The notes beneath the pieces are model-generated. The model had not been told where the DNA came from. It worked only from the letters and a program-made list of their open reading frames with translations, and did not search any database. From contig CP019882.1 of assembly GCA_002007745.1 (NCBI GenBank), positions 1,240,001 to 1,304,000 on the forward strand: DNA of 64,000 nt, in the 5' to 3' direction. This DNA comes from Mycolicibacterium litorale (GTDB taxonomy: Bacteria; Actinomycetota; Actinomycetes; Mycobacteriales; Mycobacteriaceae). This document shows positions 45,211 to 56,563 of this stretch, piece by piece. The first letter of the stretch is position 1. Every line of letters begins with the position of its first letter. The position numbers and the translations under genes were made by a program.

Positions 45211-46149
45211 CTACAGCTTGCGCAGCCGCAGCCGGTTGATGGAGTGGTCGGAGTCCTTGCGGAGCACCAGCGTCGCCCGCGGGCGGGTGGGCAGGATGTT
45301 CTCGATCAGGTTCGGCCGGTTGATGGAGCGCCAGATGTCCCGGGCCGCGGCGACGGCCTGCTGGTCGGTCAGCCCGGCGTAATGGTGGAAGTGCGATGCG
45401 GGGTCGGCGAACGCGCCGCGCCGCATCGCCAGGAACCGGTCGACGTACCACTGCTCGATGTCCTCGATGCGGGCGTCGACGTAGACCGAGAAGTCGAACA
45501 GGTCCGAGACCATCAGGGTCGGACCGGTCTGCAGGACGTTGAGTCCCTCCAGGATGAGGATGTCGGGATGGGTGACGACGTGCTTCTCGCTGGGCACGAT
45601 GTCGTAGATCAGGTGTGAGTACACCGGCGCGCACACCTGGTCCGAGCCCGACTTCACCGAGGTGACGAACCGCATCAACGCACGCCGGTTATAGCTTTCG
45701 GGAAAGCCCTTGCGGTGCATCAAGTTCCGGCGGGTCAGCTCGGCGTTGGGGTAGAGGAAGCCGTCGGTGGTGACCAGGTCGACGCGGGGGTGGTGCTCCC
45801 AGCGCGCCAGCAGCGCCTGCAGCACGCGCGCGGTGGTGGACTTGCCGACCGCGACGCTGCCCGCCACACCGATGATGAACGGCACCGGCCGGTCGGGATT
45901 CTGCTGGGGTTCTCCGAGGAACTCGGCGGTCGCGGCGAACAGTCGCTGGCGGGCCGCCACCTGCAGGTGGATCAACCGCGCCAGCGGCAGATACACCTCT
46001 TCGACCTCGAGCAGGTCGATCTGCTCGCCGAGACCGCGCAACCCGAGCAGTTCGTCCTCGGTGAGTTTGAGCGGGGTCGACATGCGCAGTGAACGCCATT
46101 GACTCCGGTCGAACTCCACATAAGGGCTGGGTTCACTCAGCCGCGCCAT
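45211..46149 (-). CDS. coaA: Pantothenate kinase (type I)
   Basis: First committed step of coenzyme A synthesis: phosphorylates pantothenate; feedback-inhibited by CoA. 312 residues, the usual mycobacterial length. P-loop [21 protein letters not shown] near residues 94-112; [53 protein letters not shown] and [16 protein letters not shown] 46149 gives [22 protein letters not shown]. The frame stays open far upstream (to 47562) but there it is antisense to the next gene and noncoding. Confidence 0.96.
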   Translation of the reverse strand: MARLSEPSPYVEFDRSQWRSLRMSTPLKLTEDELLGLRGLGEQIDLLEVEEVYLPLARLIHLQVAARQRLFAATAEFLGEPQQNPDRPVPFIIGVAGSVAVGKSTTARVLQALLARWEHHPRVDLVTTDGFLYPNAELTRRNLMHRKGFPESYNRRALMRFVTSVKSGSDQVCAPVYSHLIYDIVPSEKHVVTHPDILILEGLNVLQTGPTLMVSDLFDFSVYVDARIEDIEQWYVDRFLAMRRGAFADPASHFHHYAGLTDQQAVAAARDIWRSINRPNLIENILPTRPRATLVLRKDSDHSINRLRLRKL

Positions 46150-46166
46150 GGTGTCAGTCTTGCAGT

Positions 46167-46172
46167 TAGCTT
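46167..46172 (+). promoter_or_regulatory. -10 hexamer for a leaderless DUF885 mRNA
   Basis: TAGCTT ends 7 nt before ATG 46180 with no ribosome-binding site. Confidence 0.5.
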
Positions 46173-46179
46173 GGTTGAC

Positions 46180-47400
46180 ATGCAGCCCGGCACCCTCATC
46201 CGCGATTACCTCACCCTCGGCTTGCGGTTCGACCGCATCGAGGAGGGGTACGTCGATTCCTTCACCGGCGACCCGGAATTGCGCCGCATCGTCGCCGACG
46301 AACCGGCTCCCCAGCCCGCCGACCTGGCCCGGCAGGCCGAAAAGTTGCTGGCTGACCTGCCGAGCGTGCCCAGAGTGGACGGCTTCACCGATCAGCGGGC
46401 CGACTTCATCGGTGCGCACCTGCGGGCGCTGTCGTGCGCGGCACGCAAGTTCGCCGGCGAGCCGGTGGGCTTCGTCGAAGAGGTCCGCAACTACTTCGAC
46501 GTCGACATCGCCCGCGGCGACGAGGAGCGCTACCGGGCCGCGCACGCCCGCATCGACGAGGTACTCGGCGGCACCGGCCCGCTCGTCGAGCGGATGGAAG
46601 CCCACCGCAGCGCCGACGAGATCCCGCCGCAGCGGCTCGAGGAGTGCATCCACGCGTTCTCCAGCGCACTGCGCGACACGGTGCGCGCGACGTATCCGCT
46701 GCCGGACGCCGAGACCATCGTCTACGAGGTGGTGACCGACAAGCCGTGGTCGGGGTTCAACTACTACGAGGGCAACTACCGCTCGACGGTGGCGGTCAAC
46801 GCCGATCTGAAGCAGCAGATGGCCAACCTGCCGCGGCTGGTGGCGCACGAGTCGTATCCGGGCCACCACACCGAACACTGCCGCAAGGAGGCCGGCCTGG
46901 TCGCGGGCGGCGATCAGCAGGAGCAGACGATTTTCCTGGTCAACACCCCGCAATGTCTGATGGCCGAGGGACTGGCCGATCTGGCCCTGTATGCCGCGGT
47001 CGGTCCCGGCTGGGGGAGGTGGGCCACCGAGATCTACGCGGATCTGGGGCTGCGGTTCGACGGGGAGCGCGCCGAGGCGCTGTCGGAGGCGACGGCGGCA
47101 CTGGCCGATGTCCGCCAGGACGCCGCGCTGATGCTGCACGACGAGCACCGCGACGTCGACGACGTCGTCGCCTTCCTGCAGCGCTGGCTGCTGGTCAACG
47201 ACACCCGGGCGCGCCAGATGCTGCGGTTCCTGTCCTCGCCGTTGTGGCGGGCCTACACCTCGACCTACGTCGAGGGGTACCGGTTGTTGCGGACCTGGCT
47301 GGACGAGCGGCCGGCCGGGGTGGGCCTGACCGAGCGGTTCGGCCGGCTGCTCGACGAGCCGCTGATCCCCTCGTCGCTGCGTGTCGACGTGCGCCGATAG
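46180..47400 (+). CDS. DUF885 family protein, metallopeptidase-like
   Basis: 406 residues, cytoplasmic. The zinc-binding-like motif [11 protein letters not shown] near residues 225-235 with a downstream Glu ([12 protein letters not shown]) fits the DUF885/M3-like peptidase superfamily. Other blocks: [24 protein letters not shown] and [29 protein letters not shown] helices near the end. Divergent from coaA; start at the probable leaderless ATG 46180. Substrate unknown. Confidence 0.82.
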   Translation: MQPGTLIRDYLTLGLRFDRIEEGYVDSFTGDPELRRIVADEPAPQPADLARQAEKLLADLPSVPRVDGFTDQRADFIGAHLRALSCAARKFAGEPVGFVEEVRNYFDVDIARGDEERYRAAHARIDEVLGGTGPLVERMEAHRSADEIPPQRLEECIHAFSSALRDTVRATYPLPDAETIVYEVVTDKPWSGFNYYEGNYRSTVAVNADLKQQMANLPRLVAHESYPGHHTEHCRKEAGLVAGGDQQEQTIFLVNTPQCLMAEGLADLALYAAVGPGWGRWATEIYADLGLRFDGERAEALSEATAALADVRQDAALMLHDEHRDVDDVVAFLQRWLLVNDTRARQMLRFLSSPLWRAYTSTYVEGYRLLRTWLDERPAGVGLTERFGRLLDEPLIPSSLRVDVRR

Positions 47401-47403
47401 GCT
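47398..47403 (+). promoter_or_regulatory. -10 hexamer for a leaderless glyA mRNA
   Basis: TAGGCT, 6 nt before ATG 47410; its first three bases are the stop codon of the upstream gene. Confidence 0.45.
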
Positions 47404-47409
47404 TGAGTC

Positions 47410-48876
47410 ATGACTGCTGACTCGACAGTTTCGACGCACGCGTCCGCCCCGGGCGCCGACTACGCCGCCACCGCCAGCGAGGCCTACCGGGCGGCGCTGT
47501 CGGTTATCGAATCCGTCGAGCCGCGCATCGCCGCGGCAACCCGCAAAGAGCTTGCCGATCAACGGGATTCGCTCAAGTTGATCGCCAGTGAGAATTACGC
47601 CTCACCGGCTGTGCTGCTCACCATGGGCACCTGGCTGTCGGACAAGTACGCCGAGGGCACCGTCGGCCACCGCTTCTACGCGGGCTGCCAGAACGTCGAC
47701 ACCGTCGAAAGTGTGGCCGCAGAGCACGCGCGGGAGCTGTTCGGCGCGCCGTACGCCTACGCTCAGCCGCATTCCGGCATCGACGCCAACCTGGTGGCGT
47801 TCTGGGCCATTCTGGCCACCAAGGTCGAGGCGCCGGCTCTGAGCGATCTCGGCGTCAAGCACGTCAACGACTTGTCCGAGGCCGAGTGGGAGCGGTTGCG
47901 CGCCCGGCTGGGCAGCCAGCGCCTGCTGGGCATGTCGCTGGACGCCGGCGGTCACCTCACCCACGGCTTCCGGCCCAACATCTCCGGCAAGATGTTCCAC
48001 CAGCGCAGCTACGGCACCAAGCCCGACACCGGGCTGATCGACTACGACGCCGTCGCCGCCGCGGCCCGCGAGTTCAAGCCGTTGATCCTGGTCGCCGGGT
48101 ATTCGGCCTACCCGCGCCGGGTGAACTTCGCCACCATGCGCGAGATCGCCGACGAGGTCGGCGCCACCCTGATGGTCGACATGGCGCACTTCGCCGGCCT
48201 GGTCGCCGGCAAGGTCTTCACCGGTGACGAGGACCCGGTGCCGCATGCGCACGTCACCACCACCACCACGCACAAGTCGCTGCGCGGTCCGCGGGGCGGT
48301 CTGGTGCTGGCCACCGAGGAATACGCACCCGCCGTGGACAAGGGTTGCCCGATGGTGCTCGGCGGGCCGCTGTCGCATGTGATGGCCGCCAAGGCCGTCG
48401 CACTGGCCGAGGCTCGGCAGCCGTCGTTCCAGACCTACGCCCAGCGGGTCGCCGACAACGCCAAGGCGTTCGCCGAGGGTCTGCTCAAGCGCGGGGCCCG
48501 GCTGGTGACCGGCGGCACCGACAATCACCTGGTGCTGCTCGACGTGCAGTCCTTTGGGCTGACCGGGCGCCAGGCCGAGTCGGCGCTGCTGGATTCCGGC
48601 GTGGTGACCAACCGCAACGCCATCCCGGCCGACCCGAACGGGGCCTGGTACACCTCGGGAATCCGGTTCGGCACCCCGGCGCTGACCACCCGGGGGTTCG
48701 GCGCCGCCGAATTCGACCGGGTCGCCGAGTTGGTGGTCGACGTGTTGTCCAACACCCAAGCCGAGGGCACCTCGAAGGCCAAGTACACGCTGGCCGACGG
48801 CACCGCGCAGCGGGTTCATGCCGCTGCCGCCGAACTGTTGGCGGCCAACCCGCTGTATCCGGGGCTGACCCTCTGA
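47410..48876 (+). CDS. glyA: Serine hydroxymethyltransferase, long actinobacterial form
   Basis: PLP enzyme interconverting serine + tetrahydrofolate with glycine + methylene-tetrahydrofolate, the main one-carbon source. PLP lysine in [17 protein letters not shown] near residue 289; [49 protein letters not shown]. At 488 residues it is about 60 longer than standard GlyA: extra N-terminal sequence and an insert near 136-172 ([36 protein letters not shown]). It occupies the glyA1 position between coaA and desA2 but looks like a different lineage from the 426-residue Rv1093 as I recall it. Confidence 0.93.
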   Translation: MTADSTVSTHASAPGADYAATASEAYRAALSVIESVEPRIAAATRKELADQRDSLKLIASENYASPAVLLTMGTWLSDKYAEGTVGHRFYAGCQNVDTVESVAAEHARELFGAPYAYAQPHSGIDANLVAFWAILATKVEAPALSDLGVKHVNDLSEAEWERLRARLGSQRLLGMSLDAGGHLTHGFRPNISGKMFHQRSYGTKPDTGLIDYDAVAAAAREFKPLILVAGYSAYPRRVNFATMREIADEVGATLMVDMAHFAGLVAGKVFTGDEDPVPHAHVTTTTTHKSLRGPRGGLVLATEEYAPAVDKGCPMVLGGPLSHVMAAKAVALAEARQPSFQTYAQRVADNAKAFAEGLLKRGARLVTGGTDNHLVLLDVQSFGLTGRQAESALLDSGVVTNRNAIPADPNGAWYTSGIRFGTPALTTRGFGAAEFDRVAELVVDVLSNTQAEGTSKAKYTLADGTAQRVHAAAAELLAANPLYPGLTL

Positions 48877-48926
48877 GGCGGTGAAACGCCGGCACGGGGT
48901 GATTTTCAACAGCCGTGTCGGTGGGT

Positions 48927-48932
48927 TACAGT
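48927..48932 (+). promoter_or_regulatory. -10 hexamer for a leaderless desA2 mRNA
   Basis: TACAGT ends 6 nt before ATG 48939; that start gives 275 residues, the DesA2 length I recall. Confidence 0.55.
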
Positions 48933-48938
48933 AACCGC

Positions 48939-49766
48939 ATGGCACAGAAACCTGTCGCGAATGCGTTGACCCTCGAGCTTGAGCCGGTTGTCGCCGACAA
49001 TCTGGCCCGTTACCTGGAGACCGCGGACGAGTGGTATGCCCACGACTACGTCCCGTTCGACCAGGGGCAGAACTTCGCCTTCCTGGGCGGAACCGACTGG
49101 GACCCGTCCCAGGTGACGCTTCCCGCCGACGTCGTCGACGCCTGCGAGATCATGCTGGTCACCAAGGACAACCTGGCCGGTTACCACCGCGAGCTGGTGG
49201 AGCACTTCATCCTGGAGGACAAGTGGGGCCGCTGGATGGGCCGGTGGACTGCGGAGGAGAACCTGCACGCCATCGCCATCCGCGAATACCTGGTCGTCAC
49301 ACGTAACTTCGACCCGACCGCCAATGAGGACGTCCGCGTCGCGCACGTCATGCGCGGGTACCGGGCCGACAATTTCACCCAGATCGAGACGCTGGTGTTC
49401 ATGGCGCTCTACGAGCGGGCCCATGCGGTGTTCCTGCGCAATCTGGAAGCCAAGGTCGACGAGCCGGTGCTCAAGGGGCTGATCGGCCGCATCGCCGCCG
49501 ACGAGGAGCGTCACGAGGAGTTCTTCGGGAACCTGGTGGCGTTCTGCCTCGAGACGCACCGCGACTCGACGATCGCCGCGGTCGCGCGGCGCGCCGGTGG
49601 TCTCGGTGTGGTGGGTGGCGACATCTACGAGTACGCCGACAAGCTGCACAACGTGGCACAGGCCGGCATCTACGACCTGGAAGCGACCCGCCGGGTGATC
49701 TCCGATCGCATCAAGGCGTGGGGTCTCGACGGCGAAGCGGTCCTGAAGAAATTCGTTCTCGCTTGA
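48939..49766 (+). CDS. desA2: Acyl-ACP desaturase DesA2
   Basis: Soluble di-iron desaturase family implicated in mycolic-acid precursor synthesis. 275 residues. Iron-ligand helices: LVEHFILEDKWGRWMGRWTAEENLHAIAIREYLVVTRN (EENLH) and RIAADEERHEEFFGNLVAFCLE (EERHEE). The family member in M. tuberculosis is divergent from plant desaturases and its in vivo reaction is uncertain. Followed by a weak hairpin and the phoAT-phoH2 pair. Confidence 0.92.
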   Translation: MAQKPVANALTLELEPVVADNLARYLETADEWYAHDYVPFDQGQNFAFLGGTDWDPSQVTLPADVVDACEIMLVTKDNLAGYHRELVEHFILEDKWGRWMGRWTAEENLHAIAIREYLVVTRNFDPTANEDVRVAHVMRGYRADNFTQIETLVFMALYERAHAVFLRNLEAKVDEPVLKGLIGRIAADEERHEEFFGNLVAFCLETHRDSTIAAVARRAGGLGVVGGDIYEYADKLHNVAQAGIYDLEATRRVISDRIKAWGLDGEAVLKKFVLA

Positions 49767-49774
49767 CACGCCTG

Positions 49775-49791
49775 CGCGCCTGAACGGCGCG
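49775..49791 (+). terminator. Weak terminator-like hairpin after desA2
   Basis: CGCGCC-TGAAC-GGCGCG, 8 bp after the stop, followed by TTGG; short stem and no real T-run. Confidence 0.45.
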
Positions 49792-49821
49792 TTGGCCGCT
49801 ACCGGAGTAGCGTCCGTGGTG

Positions 49822-49956
49822 ATGGCTAGCGACATGCTCTGCTGTCCGGGCGGCACCTATCGTTTCGACTACGACAGGACCGGCCCCGGTCCTGGTGCCG
49901 CAGCGTCCGCCGAGGGATTCGCGCGGGGCCGCGTGGGTCTGAGGAGCGCCCAGTGA
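49822..49956 (+). CDS. phoAT: PhoAT-like small protein overlapping phoH2
   Basis: 44 codons: [20 protein letters not shown], then a Gly/Pro/Ala-rich stretch ending [12 protein letters not shown]. The stop TGA overlaps the phoH2 GTG by 4 bp, the coupling described for mycobacterial phoAT-phoH2, where the short product acts as antitoxin. A TAGCGT -10-like hexamer at 49808-49813 ends 8 nt before the ATG, so it is probably leaderless; GTG 49819 is an alternative. Identification is by position and overlap, since I cannot compare sequences. Confidence 0.55.
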   Translation: MASDMLCCPGGTYRFDYDRTGPGPGAAASAEGFARGRVGLRSAQ

Positions 49957-51272
49957 CCGATTCGCAGTCGCCCGTCCGGACGTATGTGCTCGACACCTCT
50001 GTCCTGCTGTCCGATCCGTGGGCGTGCACCCGGTTCGCCGAACACGAAGTGGTGGTTCCACTCGTGGTCATCAGCGAACTGGAAGCCAAGCGCCACCACC
50101 ACGAGCTGGGCTGGTTCGCCCGGCAGGCGCTGCGGCTGTTCGACGACCTTCGCCTGGAACACGGTCGTCTGGATCAGCCGATTCCCATTGGGACGCAAGG
50201 CGGAACGCTGAATGTCGAACTGAACCACAGCGATCCGATGGTGCTGCCGTCCGGGTTCCGCACCGAAAGCAACGACACCCGCATCCTGACGGTTGCCGCC
50301 AACCTGGCCGCCGAAGGCAAGCGAGTCACGTTGGTCAGCAAAGACATTCCGCTGCGGGTGAAGGCCGGCGCAGTGGGGCTTTCGGCCGACGAGTACCACG
50401 CCCAGGACGTGATCACCTCGGGCTGGACCGGCATGTCGGAGCTCGACGTGGCCACCGAGGACATCGACGCGCTGTTCGCCGAGGGTGAGATCGACCTCGA
50501 GGACGCCCGCAACATGCCCTGCCACACCGGCGTTCGGCTGCTCGGTGGCAGCTCGAGCGCGCTGGGCCGGGTGAATGCCGACAAGAAGGTGCAGTTGGTT
50601 CGTGGGGATCGCGAGGTGTTCGGCCTCCGGGGAAGGTCAGCCGAACAGCGCGTCGCCCTCGATCTGCTGCTGGACGAATCGGTCGGCATCGTCTCGCTGG
50701 GTGGCAAGGCGGGCACCGGCAAGTCGGCACTGGCGCTGTGCGCGGGCTTGGAAGCGGTGCTGGAGCGACGCACGCAGCGCAAGGTGGTGGTGTTCCGGCC
50801 GCTGTACGCCGTCGGCGGGCAGGACTTGGGCTACCTGCCCGGCAGCGAAAGCGACAAGATGGGCCCCTGGGCACAGGCGGTCTTCGACACCCTCGAGGGT
50901 CTGGCCTCGCCGGCGGTGCTCGAGGAGGTGCTGTCCCGCGGCATGCTCGAGGTGCTGCCGCTGACCCACATCCGCGGCCGTTCGCTGCACGACTCGTTCG
51001 TGATCGTCGACGAAGCGCAGTCGCTGGAGCGCAACGTGCTGCTGACCGTGCTGTCGCGGCTGGGCAGCGGGTCGCGGGTGGTGCTCACCCACGACGTGGC
51101 GCAGCGCGACAACCTGCGCGTCGGCCGTCATGACGGCGTGGCTGCGGTGATCGAGAAGCTCAAGGGGCATCCGCTGTTCGCCCACATCACCCTGATGCGT
51201 AGCGAGCGTTCGCCGATCGCCGCGCTGGTCACCGAGATGCTCGAGGAGATCAGCCCCGGCGCCCTGCCATGA
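49953..51272 (+). CDS. phoH2: PhoH2, PIN-domain RNase fused to PhoH ATPase
   Basis: 439 residues. N-terminal PIN nuclease domain: [16 protein letters not shown] (Asp 14), [12 protein letters not shown] (Glu 42), [15 protein letters not shown] and [14 protein letters not shown] (late Asp). C-terminal PhoH ATPase: Walker [20 protein letters not shown] near 249-267, Walker [15 protein letters not shown], then [14 protein letters not shown]. Mycobacterial PhoH2 unwinds and cleaves RNA and acts as the toxin of a PhoAT-PhoH2 pair. GTG start overlaps the phoAT-like stop. Confidence 0.93.
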   Translation: MTDSQSPVRTYVLDTSVLLSDPWACTRFAEHEVVVPLVVISELEAKRHHHELGWFARQALRLFDDLRLEHGRLDQPIPIGTQGGTLNVELNHSDPMVLPSGFRTESNDTRILTVAANLAAEGKRVTLVSKDIPLRVKAGAVGLSADEYHAQDVITSGWTGMSELDVATEDIDALFAEGEIDLEDARNMPCHTGVRLLGGSSSALGRVNADKKVQLVRGDREVFGLRGRSAEQRVALDLLLDESVGIVSLGGKAGTGKSALALCAGLEAVLERRTQRKVVVFRPLYAVGGQDLGYLPGSESDKMGPWAQAVFDTLEGLASPAVLEEVLSRGMLEVLPLTHIRGRSLHDSFVIVDEAQSLERNVLLTVLSRLGSGSRVVLTHDVAQRDNLRVGRHDGVAAVIEKLKGHPLFAHITLMRSERSPIAALVTEMLEEISPGALP

Positions 51273-51286
51273 CGCGGATCTGCTGA

Positions 51287-51847
51287 CTAAGCGGCTGCTG
51301 CGGCCCGACCGGCCGCCCAGTGGGCGATGCTGCGGGCATATCGCGGGGTCTCGACCAGGCAGTGTCGCGCGGAGGCGTCCTGGCGGGCTGCAGCCGCCTC
51401 GGCGAAGGTCTGACCGTGCTCGGCGATGAAGTCGAGGAAGTGCTCGGTGGGGTGTGAGGTGACGGTGTTGGTGTACTGGCAGCGGTCACCGTCAAGCTGC
51501 TCCATCCGCAACTCCCAGATGACCTGCGTGCTGGTCCATCCGAGCGGGGTCAACACGTCGGACAGCGACACCATCCGGCAGTAGTGGGCCTCGGCGACGT
51601 CGAACCGATATTGCTGCACCACCAATCCGGTGCCGATCATCTCGACGTTGATCGACATCGGGGTGCCATCGTCGTCGACGGTGTAGCCGGCCGCCTTGTG
51701 GTCACCGGGAGCGCAGCGCTGATACTCATGGGTGGGAAGGGTTTTCAGCCATTGGGCGATGTCGACGTGATCGAAGGGCGCATCCACGTCGGCGGTGAAC
51801 ACCGCGTGCGAGAGAACCAAATCGTCGCGAACCGTTGCAGTCGTCAT
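51287..51847 (-). CDS. Hypothetical protein, possibly SRPBCC-like
   Basis: 186 residues from ATG 51847. TATVRDDLVLSHAVFTADVDAPFDHVDIAQWLKTLP resembles a helix-grip ligand-binding start, and WTSTQVIWELRMEQLDGDRCQYTNTVTSHPTEHFLDFIAEHG fits a late beta strand plus long C-terminal helix. No signal or membrane segment. Convergent with phoH2 (14 bp gap). The fold guess is tentative. Confidence 0.6.
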   Translation of the reverse strand: MTTATVRDDLVLSHAVFTADVDAPFDHVDIAQWLKTLPTHEYQRCAPGDHKAAGYTVDDDGTPMSINVEMIGTGLVVQQYRFDVAEAHYCRMVSLSDVLTPLGWTSTQVIWELRMEQLDGDRCQYTNTVTSHPTEHFLDFIAEHGQTFAEAAAARQDASARHCLVETPRYARSIAHWAAGRAAAAA

Positions 51848-51958
51848 GTCGTCAGCATGTCCCGCACGGTGGCCTCCCCACCACGCTGCTAGCCGCACAT
51901 TCGGCGGTAGTGGTAGCCCCCAGCCCCGCGTGGACAGGGACCAGCCAGCTGTGCCCGG

Positions 51959-51964
51959 TAAACT
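51959..51964 (+). promoter_or_regulatory. -10 hexamer for a leaderless deacetylase mRNA
   Basis: TAAACT ends 7 nt before GTG 51972; no ribosome-binding site is seen. Confidence 0.6.
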
Positions 51965-51971
51965 CACCTGC

Positions 51972-52853
51972 GTGCCGCGCCGACCCGACAGCCTGTCCTG
52001 GTCCTATCTGCGGACCGTGATCGGTGTCTGCGCGGGGGTGGCCGTCGTCGTCATCGGCGGGTTCACCGGCCACGTCAAGGTCGCCAAGGCCGACACCGTC
52101 GACTGCGCGGTGGTCAAATGCGTGGCCCTCACCTTCGACGACGGGCCGACGCCCTACACCGACCGGCTGCTGGGGATCCTCAACGACGCCGACGCCAAGG
52201 CCACCTTCTTCGAGATCGGCAACAAGGTGGCCGCCAACCCGGCCGGCGCCAAGCGCGTCGCCGATGCTGGGATGGAGATCGGCAGCCACACCTGGGAACA
52301 CCCCAACATGACGACGATCCCGATCGAGGACGTGCCCGCCCAGTTCAGCAAGGCCAACGACGCGATCAAGGCCGCCACCGGGCAGACACCCACCCTCTGG
52401 CGCCCGGCCGGCGGGCTGACCAATGACGCCGTCAACCAGATCGCGGCGCAGTACGGGCTGGCCGCGATCCTGTGGGATGTCATCCCCTTCGACTGGATGA
52501 ACGACTCCAACACCGCGGCCACCCGCTACATGCTGATGACGCAGATCAAGCCCGGTTCGGTGGTGCTGTTCCACGACACCTACTCGTCCACCGTCGACCT
52601 GGTCGAGCAGTTCATCCCGGTGCTCAAGGCCAACGGCTATCACCTGGTCACCGTGAGCCAGCTGCTCGGCCCGCGCGCGCCGGGCAGCGTGTACGGCTCG
52701 CGGGACAACGGCCCGCCGGCGAACATGCTGCAGGACATCCCGGCCTCCGAGATCCCGACCCTGCCGGCGACCCCCTCGCCCAAGCCGATGCCGAACATTC
52801 CGATCACCGACATCCCCGGGGCGAATTCCGGCGGGTCCAATAACGGCGCCTAG
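51972..52853 (+). CDS. Polysaccharide deacetylase, exported (Rv1096-type)
   Basis: NodB-fold deacetylase of wall glycans (peptidoglycan deacetylase activity is reported for Rv1096). 293 residues from GTG 51972. Signal-anchor (SYLRTVIGVCAGVAVVVIGGF), then the NodB domain: VALTFDDGPTPYTDRLLGIL (catalytic and metal Asp), GSHTWEHPNMTTI (metal His pair), TLWRPAGGLTNDAV, DVIPFDWM, SVVLFHDTYSSTVDLVEQFIPVL. A Pro-rich tail follows (PATPSPKPMPNIPITDIPG). The stop directly abuts the antiporter start. Confidence 0.92.
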   Translation: MPRRPDSLSWSYLRTVIGVCAGVAVVVIGGFTGHVKVAKADTVDCAVVKCVALTFDDGPTPYTDRLLGILNDADAKATFFEIGNKVAANPAGAKRVADAGMEIGSHTWEHPNMTTIPIEDVPAQFSKANDAIKAATGQTPTLWRPAGGLTNDAVNQIAAQYGLAAILWDVIPFDWMNDSNTAATRYMLMTQIKPGSVVLFHDTYSSTVDLVEQFIPVLKANGYHLVTVSQLLGPRAPGSVYGSRDNGPPANMLQDIPASEIPTLPATPSPKPMPNIPITDIPGANSGGSNNGA

Positions 52854-54036
52854 TTGCATACCGCCACTTCGTTCGTCCTGACGCTGTTGGTCCTGGGCTA
52901 TGCCGTGGTGTCCGGACTGGTCAACCGGTGGTATGTCGCGCCGGCACTGATCTTCGTGGGGCTCGGAATGGCGTTGGGGCCGTTCGGGTTCAACCTGCTC
53001 GACGCCGGGCCCGGCACTCAGGGGTACACGGTGCTGGCCCAGTTGGCGCTGACGGTCATCCTGTTCAACCAGGCGGCCAAGCTGGATCCCGGCCGGGTGC
53101 TGCGGCGCGGGCACGTCACGTTCCGGCTGCTGGTGATCGGCATTCCGCTGACCCTGATTCTGGGGACCCTGACCGCTGCGCTGCTGCTGCCGGTGCTGCC
53201 GTGGTGGGAAGCGGTGTGCCTGGCCGCGATCGTGGCGCCCACCGAGGTGGCACTGATCGACGCGCTGCTGGAGGATCACCGGATTCCGGAACGGGTGCGC
53301 AACGCCCTGTCGGTGGAAAGCGGCTTCTACGACGGGTTCGCGCTGGCCGTGCTGCTGGCCGCGGTGGCGCTGGCGTCCGCGCACGCGGATTCGCGGCCAC
53401 AGAGTTGGATGTGGTTCGTCGTGCGCACCGAGTTCCTGTCGCTGGTCATCGGCGCGGGGGTGGGTCTGCTGGGCGCCGGTGTGATCGCGTGGTCGCGGCA
53501 TCGCGAATGGATGAGCGATACCTGGGCGCAGCTGGCCACCGTGGCGGTCGCGCTGATCTGCTTCGAGTTCGGCGAACGGGTGCACGCCAGCGGGTTCGTC
53601 GCCGCATTCACCGGTGGGTTGGCGTTCGCGGTGGTGGCGCGCCGGACGAACACCCAAGTGTCGGGGCAGGTTTCGGACGCTGCCGGGCAGCTGCTGGAGC
53701 TGATGGTGTTCGCGATGTTCGGTGCGTTCGCGGTGATCGACGCCTGGGCGCACGTCACCTGGCAGATCGTGCTGTTCTGCGTGGTGGCACTGTTCGCGGT
53801 GCGGCTGGTGGCGGTACTGGTGGCATTGATCCGCACCGACCTGCCGGGCTACAGCCGGGTGTTCATCGGGTGGTTCGGGCCGCGGGGCATCGGCACGGTC
53901 GTACTGGGTCTAGTGGTGATCGACCGCGGCGACATCCAACATGCCAACCTGCTGGCGCAGGCCGGCATCGTCGCGGTGACGCTGAGCTTGGTGCTGCACA
54001 GCGCCACCGCGCCGCTGGGGATCGGCCGTTACGCCG

Positions 54037-54053
<17 letters not shown>
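52854..54053 (+). CDS. Cation:proton antiporter (CPA1-like)
   Basis: 399 residues, about twelve membrane segments. [31 protein letters not shown] and [25 protein letters not shown] are typical of Na+/H+ exchangers; the ion-binding segment is [44 protein letters not shown], and [24 protein letters not shown] ends the core. Start TTG 52854 right after the deacetylase stop, so one transcript. 3' end overlaps convergent fum by 17 bp. Confidence 0.88.
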
Positions 54054-55464
<1,411 letters not shown>

Positions 55465-55476
55465 CAATTGCCTTTC

Positions 55477-56508
55477 TTAGGGGAGCGGGTAGGCCGCGGA
55501 TTTATCCCCGGTGAAGTCCACCGCGGAGTATTCGTTGAGCTTGGCAAGCCGGTGGTAGGCGTCGATCATCCGGACGGTGCCGGACTTCGACCGCATCACG
55601 ATCGACTGGGTGGTGCAGCCGCCACCGAAGTAACGGACGCCCTTGAGCAGGTCCCCGTCGGTGACGCCGGTGGCGCAGAAGAAGACGTTCTCACCGGCCA
55701 CCAGGTCCCTGGTGGTGAGCACGCGATCGAGGTCGTGGCCGCGGTCGATGGCCTTCTGCCGCTCCTCGTCGTCCTTGGGCGCCAGGGTGGCCTGGATCTC
55801 GCCGCCCATGCAGCGGATCGCGGCGGCGGTGATGATGCCTTCGGGAGTGCCGCCGATACCGGCCAGCATGTCGGTGCCCGACTCGGGGCGGCAGGCGGAG
55901 ATCGCGCCGGCGACGTCACCGTCGGAGATCAGCCGGATGCGGGCGCCGGCGTCGCGGACCTCGGCCATCAGCTTGGCGTGCCGGGGTCGGTCCAGGATGC
56001 AGACGGTGATGTCGGAGACCGACGCCTTGCGCACCTTGGCGATGCGCTGGATGTTGGCCGCGATCGGTGAAGTGATGTCGATGAAGTCCGCGACATCGGG
56101 CCCAGCGGCGATCTTGTTCATGTAGAACACCGCCGACGGGTCGAACATCGCGCCGCGCTCGGCGACCGCGAGCACCGAGATGGCGTTGGGCATGCCCTTG
56201 CTCATCAGGGTGGTGCCGTCCACCGGGTCGACGGCGAAGTCGCAGTCCGGCCCGTCGCCGTTGCCCACCTCTTCGCCGTTGTAGAGCATCGGGGCGTTGT
56301 CCTTCTCGCCCTCGCCGATCACCACGACGCCGCGCATCGACACCGAGTTGACCAGTTCCCGCATGGCGTCGACGGCGGCGCCGTCGCCGCCCTCCTTGTC
56401 GCCGCGGCCGACCCAGCGGCCGGCGGCCATGGCGCCCGCTTCGGTCACCCGGACGAGTTCCAGGGCGAGGTTACGATCGGGAGCTTCACGGCGGCGGGCG
56501 TCTGGCAT
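55477..56508 (-). CDS. glpX: Fructose-1,6-bisphosphatase class II
   Basis: Gluconeogenic phosphatase, the main mycobacterial FBPase. 343 residues. [34 protein letters not shown], the metal site [21 protein letters not shown], and the signature [18 protein letters not shown]; later [27 protein letters not shown] 56508 lies back to back with the divergent DUF4245 gene; an N-terminal extension seen in some mycobacteria is absent here. Confidence 0.95.
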   Translation of the reverse strand: MPDARRREAPDRNLALELVRVTEAGAMAAGRWVGRGDKEGGDGAAVDAMRELVNSVSMRGVVVIGEGEKDNAPMLYNGEEVGNGDGPDCDFAVDPVDGTTLMSKGMPNAISVLAVAERGAMFDPSAVFYMNKIAAGPDVADFIDITSPIAANIQRIAKVRKASVSDITVCILDRPRHAKLMAEVRDAGARIRLISDGDVAGAISACRPESGTDMLAGIGGTPEGIITAAAIRCMGGEIQATLAPKDDEERQKAIDRGHDLDRVLTTRDLVAGENVFFCATGVTDGDLLKGVRYFGGGCTTQSIVMRSKSGTVRMIDAYHRLAKLNEYSAVDFTGDKSAAYPLP

Positions 56509-56550
56509 GGCTGAGATTGTCCCAGAAGCCGGTCAGCAGTCCAGACCTGG

Positions 56551-56556
56551 GATACT
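56551..56556 (+). promoter_or_regulatory. -10-like hexamer for a leaderless DUF4245 mRNA
   Basis: GATACT ends 7 nt before GTG 56564. It decides the start in favour of GTG 56564 over ATG 56507, which would overlap the glpX start. Confidence 0.45.
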
Positions 56557-56563
56557 GGCGGAC

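Noticed and set aside
46150..47562. Long minus-strand open frame extending coaA upstream by about 470 codons
   Set aside because: It is antisense to the DUF885 gene, has low-complexity composition, and coaA has its expected 312-residue start at 46149.
51852..53753. 633-codon minus-strand frame opposite the deacetylase and antiporter
   Set aside because: Its, Arg/His/Gly-rich sequence shows no domain and it spans two clearly coding plus-strand genes.
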